From a bacterium (GTDB taxonomy: Bacteria > Patescibacteriota > Saccharimonadia > CAILAD01 > BJGX01), in assembly GCA_029778565.1 (NCBI GenBank), contig JAKOQC010000379.1:1-52704 (forward strand): a stretch of 52,704 nt of DNA. Direction: 5' to 3'. The notes under the pieces were generated by a model. It saw nothing but the letters and a program-made list of their open reading frames with translations. It ran no database searches and was not told where the DNA came from. A program made the position numbers and the translations under genes. Below, in pieces: positions 46,317-52,704 of this stretch. Numbering within the stretch: the stretch's first letter is position 1; each line of letters starts with the position of its first letter.

Positions 46317-47402
46317 ATGAAACAATTAGTTACTAAGCTTTCTAATATGCTCGAGGCAGTTAATCTAGCTATGCATCAGCTTGGTTTAGCTGAAGATGAA
46401 AAAACTCTCGCTAAGCTAGAGTCACAGATTCTCGAGAACGACTTTTGGAGCAACCCAGAATCTGCTGAATTAATTAGTCGCCAGGCGGCCGAGCTCCGTC
46501 GCTATATTGATACCTGGAAAACATTGGCTGCTGATTTAACCCTTACTCTAGAACTTATTGAGATGGAAGTGGATGATTCCTCAGAAAAACAATTTTCTAC
46601 AACTGTTGCAGACTTAGAACAACGCTATAACGAGCTGATGATTGCTACGAAGCTCAATGGTGAGTTGGATAAAAACCCTGCTCTCGTACAAATTTCGGCG
46701 GGTGTGGGTGGCACTGATGCGCAAGACTGGGCCGATATGCTCATGACTATGTATATCAAATATGCCAATACTCACAATTTGACTGTAGAGGTGTTAGAAA
46801 CCAGCTATGGTGAAGAAGCTGGTATTAAGTCGGCTACACTTCGTATTTCTGGCCCATTTGCCTATGGTAAATTGATTGCCGAAAAAGGTGTACACCGTCT
46901 TGTTCGTCTCAGCCCATTCAATAGTGATAATCTGCGTCAAACCAGTTTTGCATTGGTAGATGTTGTGCCAGAACTAACTGACACACACATTCATCTTGAT
47001 GAGAAAGATTTAAAAATCGATACTTATCGTAGCAGTGGACATGGTGGACAAAGTGTAAATACCACCGATTCTGCGGTACGTATTACCCACCTCCCTACCG
47101 GACTAACAGTCGCCATTCAAAATGAACGCTCACAACTCAAAAATAAACAGCGCGCCCTGAGTATTCTAGAGTCCAAGTTGGCTGAGTTGGCACGTTCACA
47201 AAAACTCGATGATATTTCTAAACTTCGGGGCAGTGTAAAATCTGCCGACTGGGGTGCGCAGATACGTAGTTATGTTTTACATCCATACAATAAGGTAAAA
47301 GATCATCGCACTAGCTACGAAACCAGTGATACGGCCGGGGTTTTGGGTGGAGACATAGAGCCTTTTATAGAGGCCTATTTGGATCAAAAAATTAAAAAGT
47401 AA
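46317..47402 (+). CDS. prfB: Peptide chain release factor 2
   Basis: SPF anticodon-like motif (RLSPFNSD), GGQ (SSGHGGQSVNTTDSAVRI); start re-assigned to ATG 46317. Confidence 0.93.
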   Translation: MKQLVTKLSNMLEAVNLAMHQLGLAEDEKTLAKLESQILENDFWSNPESAELISRQAAELRRYIDTWKTLAADLTLTLELIEMEVDDSSEKQFSTTVADLEQRYNELMIATKLNGELDKNPALVQISAGVGGTDAQDWADMLMTMYIKYANTHNLTVEVLETSYGEEAGIKSATLRISGPFAYGKLIAEKGVHRLVRLSPFNSDNLRQTSFALVDVVPELTDTHIHLDEKDLKIDTYRSSGHGGQSVNTTDSAVRITHLPTGLTVAIQNERSQLKNKQRALSILESKLAELARSQKLDDISKLRGSVKSADWGAQIRSYVLHPYNKVKDHRTSYETSDTAGVLGGDIEPFIEAYLDQKIKK

Positions 47403-47409
47403 CCAAACA

Positions 47410-47443
47410 AAAAAGACCCGCGAAATAATTCTTGGGTCTTTTT
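47410..47443. terminator. Bidirectional terminator after prfB
   Basis: AAAAAGACCC...GGGTCTTTTT. Confidence 0.75.
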
Positions 47444-47451
47444 GCAAAGTA

Positions 47452-48711
47452 TTATCGAGATTTATTAACTTTAGTAGTTACTAAACCCTTTTTACTTTTA
47501 CGATACGCACGGGTAAAGCCGGCAAGACCGGTCATACCAATAGCAGCAGCCAAACCAGACTCCATACCAGTTGCTGGCAAACTAGGAGTGCCGGGAGTTG
47601 GTGTAGGGGTTGGGGTTGGAGGAATTGGAGTTGGTGTAGGGGTTGGAGTTACAACATTGGCAGTATCACAAATTGGGAATGGTTCTTCGTTAGAACGAAC
47701 ACATGCACTATTTGTAAATGTACCAGTGGCATCAGGCTTAACAGTTACTTGCATAAGCACGTAACCATTAATCTTTGCAGCGTAATCGCCAACACTTTGT
47801 CCACCTGCGCTAAAGAGCGTATTGTCTGGCAATGCCATACCATTTGGGTTTTCAGTATTGTAGAGCTTAATCGTACCAGGAATAAGCTGCACTTGGGCAG
47901 GCAATTTATCGGTTAGGGCTAGATTGTGCTGTACAACATTTGCAGAGTTGTTAAAGTCTATCTTGTAGTACAGTCTATCACCTGGTTTAGCTTCTACGGA
48001 TTTTGCAAAAGCTTGGCTAGGATGAGCAACAGACTTAGTAATAGCGAGCGGAACAGCTTCAACTTTTACCTTTACAATCACATACTCGGCATATTCAAAA
48101 CAACCTGGAATGTTACCATCAGCTTGGTTTTCACCAATTAATGCACCTGTAGTAACAATACTATCTGAAAGCTTAAGATTAGCATTTTGGCGAGTTACAG
48201 CATGAGCTGAACCAGCTACATAGCTGAGATGAAATGGTGTACCATTTGCGCTCTTAAACTCTGTGGTGTCAAAAACACTGCCAGGTTGTGCATTAGATGC
48301 ACTTATCTGACTAACTGCGTTCATAGCAGTACCAACAGTACTAGGTAGTTGGATTTTTACAGTCGTATTTCGTGCTACACCAGGACCATCAAAGTTGGCA
48401 CCGTTTAGGTTGGGGCCAGCTCCGTTGTGTACATATGTACGCAAGTAAATTTCTTGTCCTGGTTGAACATTTTGTACGTCTGTGTAGGTGGGGTTAGCAC
48501 TCTGAGCACTATCAAAGAATTCTGTTTCGTTACCATACCCTGGGGTATTGTAAAACGAGTTGAAGGTAACATGATCAAAGCCTGGGGTATTTGGACCGTC
48601 CCATTTGCGAATTTCGCGATTAGGATACCAACCAGCAATGGTCATAAGCGGCGCTGCAATAGCAACAAAGGTTGCAAGCGAGGCCAAACCTATTTTGGTT
48701 GTGAGTTTCAT
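47452..48711 (-). CDS. Secreted surface protein with DUF11-like repeat and C-terminal LPATG sorting signal
   Basis: Signal peptide MKLTTKIGLASLATFVAIAAPLMTIAG; KPGDRLYYKIDFNNSANVVQHNLALTDKLPAQVQLI; PTPTP linker; LPATGMESGLAAAIGMTGLAGFTRAYRKSKK. Confidence 0.88.
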   Translation of the reverse strand: MKLTTKIGLASLATFVAIAAPLMTIAGWYPNREIRKWDGPNTPGFDHVTFNSFYNTPGYGNETEFFDSAQSANPTYTDVQNVQPGQEIYLRTYVHNGAGPNLNGANFDGPGVARNTTVKIQLPSTVGTAMNAVSQISASNAQPGSVFDTTEFKSANGTPFHLSYVAGSAHAVTRQNANLKLSDSIVTTGALIGENQADGNIPGCFEYAEYVIVKVKVEAVPLAITKSVAHPSQAFAKSVEAKPGDRLYYKIDFNNSANVVQHNLALTDKLPAQVQLIPGTIKLYNTENPNGMALPDNTLFSAGGQSVGDYAAKINGYVLMQVTVKPDATGTFTNSACVRSNEEPFPICDTANVVTPTPTPTPIPPTPTPTPTPGTPSLPATGMESGLAAAIGMTGLAGFTRAYRKSKKGLVTTKVNKSR

Positions 48712-48798
48712 ATAAAAACTCCTTTCGTTATTGATTAATATTGGGCGGTGTTTTGACAAACTCCAATTAATATTTCAAAGATCGTGCGTTCGCTATAA

Positions 48799-48827
48799 AT
48801 AATATCATACATAAGTGCTTATGTCAA
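48799..48827 (-). promoter_or_regulatory. Strong promoter TTGACA-17-TATTAT with embedded 16-bp palindrome
   Basis: Minus strand TTGACA taagcacttatgtatga TATTAT; palindrome ACATAAGTGCTTATGT at 48809-48824. Confidence 0.75.
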
Positions 48828-48886
48828 TAGTTTTTATGGTATTTTATTATCAAGAGCCTATCTGTTAAAATTTTCACAAAGTAAAG

Positions 48887-48911
48887 CCCCCTACCGAATT
48901 TCGGTAGGGGG
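48887..48911 (-). terminator. Terminator hairpin
   Basis: CCCCCTACCG..CGGTAGGGGG followed by CTTTACTTT on minus. Confidence 0.75.
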
Positions 48912-48929
48912 TAAAAGGTATTACCACTC

Positions 48930-49904
48930 TCAGGCCGGAGCCGTTGGTGGTGAGGTAATGGGTGCCGTCACAGTTGGCTGCGGTTGCGGCAAGGGAGCCG
49001 GCGGTGGCAGAACTGACGAAGGCGGCACAACAGTAACAGTCGGCTGCGTAGAATCCGGCGGGCGTGGCGTCGGCGGTCCAACTCCTGGCTGGCAGGGATG
49101 GGCCGGATCGGCACACTGCGCCGGTGTCGGCGGCACATACGGCTTACAGCCCTGCGGGACCGTACACCCGGTGGTGGTCGGAGGAGTCGTAGTAGGTGGC
49201 GTCGTTGTCGGCGTCGGACCACAGTTCCTCGTACACACCGGTGGTGGTGTCGGTGTCGGACCACCGGTCGGTGGCGCAGGTGGCGGTGTACCTTCAGGAG
49301 GCGGTGGGAACTGTCCCACGGGCTGGAACCCGCAGTCGAGTTTGTAGTCCCACTGGCTGCCATCTGGGCACGAGAATCGCAAGACCTGGTAGCTCGGCCT
49401 GTCCGGATCGGCTGGGTAGCTCGACGGAACCGGCTGAGTCCCCTTCATGTACATGGTCTTGTATTCACCGCTCATGGTCTCGACCGAAGCTGAGCACTTG
49501 GCTTCTGCAGCCTCCATGATGCCAACCGCATTTGCCCAACTAGCACGGTCATTCACATAACCATTTGTAACATCGAGCAGAGCTTGCGTTCCCGCAAAAC
49601 TGCCCGACTGATAACTGGCATGCTGAGCAACCAACGCAGGGTCGCTACAACGCCGGGTGTGCAACTCTGCTTTCGCAGCATCCACCTCGGTGGGCGCGGC
49701 AGGACCATTGTTGTCAACAGAAACATCATAGCGGTAATAATGCACATTACTGGTGCAGTCACCAGCTGGCGGTCCACCGGGTGGTGTTGGTGGCTGCGCA
49801 TCCACTCGTGCCACAATGGGCACAATGAGAAGCAGAGCCACAAAGGCAGCCAGACTGAAGCCCAGCAACAATCGTCGCCTCATCTGATCATCACGTGTAT
49901 TCAA
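48930..49904 (-). CDS. Secreted Cys- and Pro/Thr-rich protein
   Basis: Signal peptide RRRLLLGFSLAAFVALLLIVPIVARVDAQ; cysteine-rich; low-complexity PPTTTPPTTT C-terminal half. Confidence 0.75.
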   Translation of the reverse strand: MNTRDDQMRRRLLLGFSLAAFVALLLIVPIVARVDAQPPTPPGGPPAGDCTSNVHYYRYDVSVDNNGPAAPTEVDAAKAELHTRRCSDPALVAQHASYQSGSFAGTQALLDVTNGYVNDRASWANAVGIMEAAEAKCSASVETMSGEYKTMYMKGTQPVPSSYPADPDRPSYQVLRFSCPDGSQWDYKLDCGFQPVGQFPPPPEGTPPPAPPTGGPTPTPPPVCTRNCGPTPTTTPPTTTPPTTTGCTVPQGCKPYVPPTPAQCADPAHPCQPGVGPPTPRPPDSTQPTVTVVPPSSVLPPPAPLPQPQPTVTAPITSPPTAPA

Positions 49905-49993
49905 GGTGCTTCCTTTCCTCTAGGAGGGTTCTTACGAACAGGACACTTTCTCACATACCATATATGAGAAAGTCGCTATTTTCAAGAAATATT

Positions 49994-50027
49994 TCTGGTG
50001 AGGGTCTTTTGCAAGACCCCCACCAGA
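49994..50027 (-). terminator. Terminator hairpin
   Basis: TCTGGTGaGGGTCTTTTGCAAGACCCcCACCAGA. Confidence 0.7.
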
Positions 50028-50048
50028 TTAAAAGTGAGAAAAACGCTA

Positions 50049-50774
50049 CTACTGCGCGGCCGGTGCCGGAGCGTTGCCACCCTGGCCGACGTTGGCAGCA
50101 GCATTGGCCGGCGGCGGTGGGGCCGCAGGCAACTCGAGCGTCGGCGCGGGCGCCGGTGCCGGGTTGGCAGCAGCATTGGCCGGCGGAGCTGCATTCGAGC
50201 GGTTGTTCCTGCGAGGCAAGATGAAGCTGAGCACGAAGGCGACAGTAAACATCACAACCACACCACAGGCAATCGAGACAACCCACATCCTACCCGGATC
50301 TGCCGGGATGTCCACGACCAGCTGGTTCTTGGGATCAGCGAAGTGCTTGCCCAGACCATACTGCTCGAACACCCAGAAGTACCAGAACGGGACTGAAACA
50401 AGACCAATCACAAACGAAATCAGCAACACCATCGCCCAGTCGACACGGTCGCCCATGCGGGCGAAGATGGCACGGAACCAGTTGTCATGCTCATTGATCT
50501 GCAACTCGTGACGATCAACGTGGGTCGCAGTGGTCTCATGCGCCTGACGAAGCATGTCCTGCTGCTGACCCTGACGATCAACCAGACCAGTCAAATCACC
50601 CAAATTGGTCTCAACCGTATCAACACGACCCCCGAGTGCATCGATCTGTGCACCCTGAGCCTGAAAACGACGGCCAACTGCCTGATTGTGCGCATGCTGA
50701 GCACGATCACGGGCTTCAACACGCGCAGCAATACGACGCAAATTGGCTTGAATTCTCTCTGACTCTGTTGTCAT
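50049..50774 (-). CDS. Coiled-coil protein with two TM helices and Ala/Pro-rich tail
   Basis: Helical heptad-like N-terminus, VDWAMVLLISFVIGLVSVPFWYFWVF and MWVVSIACGVVVMFTVAFVLSFILP, then PPANAAANPAPAPAP repeats. Confidence 0.75.
   Translation of the reverse strand: MTTESERIQANLRRIAARVEARDRAQHAHNQAVGRRFQAQGAQIDALGGRVDTVETNLGDLTGLVDRQGQQQDMLRQAHETTATHVDRHELQINEHDNWFRAIFARMGDRVDWAMVLLISFVIGLVSVPFWYFWVFEQYGLGKHFADPKNQLVVDIPADPGRMWVVSIACGVVVMFTVAFVLSFILPRRNNRSNAAPPANAAANPAPAPAPTLELPAAPPPPANAAANVGQGGNAPAPAAQ
50091..50186. repeat. 24-bp direct repeat GTTGGCAGCAGCATTGGCCGGCGG, two copies
   Basis: Exact copies at 50091-50114 and 50163-50186 within the Ala/Pro-rich tail coding region. Confidence 0.9.
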
Positions 50775-50863
50775 TCTATTTTTTCTCCTCTATCGGGGAC
50801 TAGAAGGTACCGCGTACGTGCCACAACCGAAGTTATGTCACGTAGTAAGACTTCTAAAAATGC

Positions 50864-50895
50864 CGGCAGGGGTGGGTGTTACCCCACCCCTGCCG
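50864..50895 (-). terminator. GC-rich terminator hairpin
   Basis: CGGCAGGGGTGGGtgttaCCCCACCCCTGCCG, TTTTT downstream on minus. Confidence 0.8.
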
Positions 50896-50913
50896 AGAAA
50901 AGAGAAAGATTTA

Positions 50914-51804
50914 TCAGCTATCGAGCAACTCAACCAAGCTTCGACAACCCTTCACAAACCAATCATCATCCAGATCGCTCAAAGGGTCGTCTGGATCGAC
51001 AGTGATGTACTCATAGCCGGTTACCGGCGCAGGGTCATCAACCTGCAGACTGTCATCGGTCGGGTCGGCCTTTGCTGAAGGTTTGATACCGTTATCAAGC
51101 TCATCTTCATGCTCTTCGTAATCAAACGGCTTGTCATTGGGGTTCGAGATGCCCTGCAGCGCCTCAGCAACCTTCTTGCGCGAAACCATAGTCTTGGCAT
51201 TACTGCCCTTTGCTGCATCAGCAAGGGCCAGTACATCAACTACGGCACACTTCAGAAAGGCTGCCAACTCACCAGCAGCAACCAAATCGGCATCGACATC
51301 TCGCTTTGGCTCGACATACTCTTGCGGAGTAATATCGTTCCAAGCCAACTTGCCCTGCAGAAAGCTACGCACCTGAGCATTCAGGTTGCGATAGTCAACT
51401 CGCTTGTCATCCCGCTTCAGTTGACTACGACGATATGCCAAGCCGCTCAAAACACGAACGACTGCTTCAGAAGGAAGATCTTGTTGACTGCAGAGGGTGC
51501 TAACCAGCATCTGCGTCTCATCATCAGAAGCAGCAACGGTATCGAGTACCGCCGAAACCTGACGATCGAGCTGTCGCAAGTCCTTGGGGTCAGCTTCGGT
51601 AATGGCAGCCAGAATGATCGTAATCGAGTTTGGCTCGGTCACATCACTCGGCTTAGCCTCATCATCCTCTGGCTTCTCATCATCATCATGATTGTCTCCA
51701 GCCGAGGGGGGATCTTGCGTATCGGCAGCCCTCCTTTCTTCATCAACAAGTTCATCAAAGATATCGCCAAGCTCAGCATCGCTCAAGCCTGTTTCATCTG
51801 TCAC
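50914..51804 (-). CDS. Acidic hypothetical protein
   Basis: 296-aa ORF, Asp/Glu-rich termini, helical middle; own terminator. Confidence 0.7.
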   Translation of the reverse strand: MTDETGLSDAELGDIFDELVDEERRAADTQDPPSAGDNHDDDEKPEDDEAKPSDVTEPNSITIILAAITEADPKDLRQLDRQVSAVLDTVAASDDETQMLVSTLCSQQDLPSEAVVRVLSGLAYRRSQLKRDDKRVDYRNLNAQVRSFLQGKLAWNDITPQEYVEPKRDVDADLVAAGELAAFLKCAVVDVLALADAAKGSNAKTMVSRKKVAEALQGISNPNDKPFDYEEHEDELDNGIKPSAKADPTDDSLQVDDPAPVTGYEYITVDPDDPLSDLDDDWFVKGCRSLVELLDS

Positions 51805-51886
51805 TGTTGTCTCTTTTCTCTCATCGGTTCAAGGAACCTGGTTACCATAATTGATAACCAAGTAATTAAATCGAAAAAAACTTGAT

Positions 51887-51912
51887 GCTGGGGCACCACT
51901 TTGTACCCCAGC
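51887..51912 (-). terminator. Terminator hairpin
   Basis: GCTGGGG..CCCCAGC followed by TTTTTTT on minus. Confidence 0.8.
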
Positions 51913-51927
51913 ACCAATCACAATTAC

Positions 51928-52704
51928 TTACAAGATTGCTTTGGCCTTTTGCAGGATCTCATCCTTGCGGGCAAGGGCCTCATCATATGTCAGACCTTCA
52001 ATCTCGCTACGGATGAAGGCCTTCACCGAACGGATTGTCCGCTCTCGCTCAGCATCCTGCTCGGAACTAGCAGGGGGCGGTACAGGTACAGGATTGGACC
52101 GACGCGGCGGCCGCTTGGCCAGGAGATTCTCCTTAGGCTGAGCATCGCGCTCTGCCCACTCTCTCTGCTTTTCAGCAAGAAATGCGCGAAGCTGATCGGC
52201 ATCAGCACCCTTAATTAGCTCACTGCGAAGCCAACCAAGCAGCGTGCTGTCTACCGGCAGATCAAGCAGATGTGCAATATCTTCTTTGAGTGCCTCATTG
52301 TCTTTGCGGGTCATCAGGATGTAATTGCGCGGGGTGCCACGCTGATCGGAGCCATCCTCACTACGTGGAACAGAGTCGAGAATGAGCTGTCGAAGAGCCT
52401 CGGTATCACCCGGGTTGGTGACAGCGGCCAGTTCTTGATCGGTAACACGCCTGTCAAACTGACCCTGATAAGGAGAATCCTCACTGCCCTTCCAGGGATT
52501 GTTGTCCTTACCTAGAATTGAGTCATAGCTTAGCAACCAGGCATGATTACTCTGTGCTTGGCGCAAGCGAACCGTCTCGGCACGCGGAACGAGCACGTGT
52601 TTACCATCAATCTCAACTTCCTCGACTTTGCGAGCGAACTCACCAGCCAGGTAAGAGAGATAGTCAGCAAGTTGGGTCAAATAGTTATCATCAACACTCT
52701 CACC
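51928..52704 (-). CDS. Hypothetical protein, 5' end probably beyond window
   Basis: Frame is open from the TTG at 52680 to the window edge (GESVDDNYLTQLADYL...), so the listed start is likely internal. Confidence 0.65.
   Translation of the reverse strand, partial: GESVDDNYLTQLADYLSYLAGEFARKVEEVEIDGKHVLVPRAETVRLRQAQSNHAWLLSYDSILGKDNNPWKGSEDSPYQGQFDRRVTDQELAAVTNPGDTEALRQLILDSVPRSEDGSDQRGTPRNYILMTRKDNEALKEDIAHLLDLPVDSTLLGWLRSELIKGADADQLRAFLAEKQREWAERDAQPKENLLAKRPPRRSNPVPVPPPASSEQDAERERTIRSVKAFIRSEIEGLTYDEALARKDEILQKAKAIL

Noticed and set aside
48958-49519. Several >100-aa overlapping ORFs on the plus strand and in other minus frames
   Set aside because: They are by-products of GC-rich Pro/Thr codon repeats in the 48930-49904 gene; Arg/Gly-rich translations with no start signals.
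1-52704. CRISPR arrays, IS elements, prophage or integrase genes
   Set aside because: No regularly spaced repeats, transposase or phage structural signatures were seen on either strand.
1-52704. Alternative genetic code (UGA recoding as in Gracilibacteria/SR1)
   Set aside because: Core genes read through with standard stops, UGA included as a terminal stop (e.g. topA), with no in-frame UGA needed.

Overview
This 52.7 kb window looks like a core region of a small-genome bacterium of the Patescibacteria/CPR type, most likely Candidatus Saccharibacteria. That assignment is inferred from protein content and architecture; no search was run. Most genes lie on the minus strand. Recognisable genes are topA, dprA, pth, der, a D-Ala-D-Ala carboxypeptidase, an RsuA/RluB pseudouridine synthase, scpA/scpB, an archaeal-type aspS, a histidine kinase/response regulator pair, an FNR-like reductase, a CobW GTPase, a cupredoxin, nrdA/nrdB, gltX, surface-glycan genes, mreB, a PEGA protein, a sortase, tRNA-Leu(CAA), xseA/xseB, a TRM11-like methyltransferase, rpmA, pyrG, a ctpA/CHAP-hydrolase/ftsX/ftsE operon, prfB and an LPATG surface protein. 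The last ~4 kb is a GC-richer block of secreted, membrane or acidic proteins without recognisable homology. The main leads are: (1) an orphan structured RNA at ~6007-6230 with a consensus promoter, a perfect 19-bp hairpin and a C-rich loop whose sequence is a perfect 12-nt complement to the Shine-Dalgarno region of the CHAP hydrolase mRNA; (2) a recurring architecture in which a TATAAT-like -10 ends 6-8 nt before the start codon, implying widespread leaderless transcription, including a palindromic shared -10 between two divergent genes; (3) a NrdA that lacks the usual C-terminal cysteine pair, preceded by two NrdR-box-like sites; (4) three orphan DNA-binding modules derived from core machinery (sigma region 4 + HARE-HTH, RNAP alpha-CTD-like, DnaA domain IV-like); (5) the GC-rich block at the right end. 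All GC and codon-usage statements are by eye.
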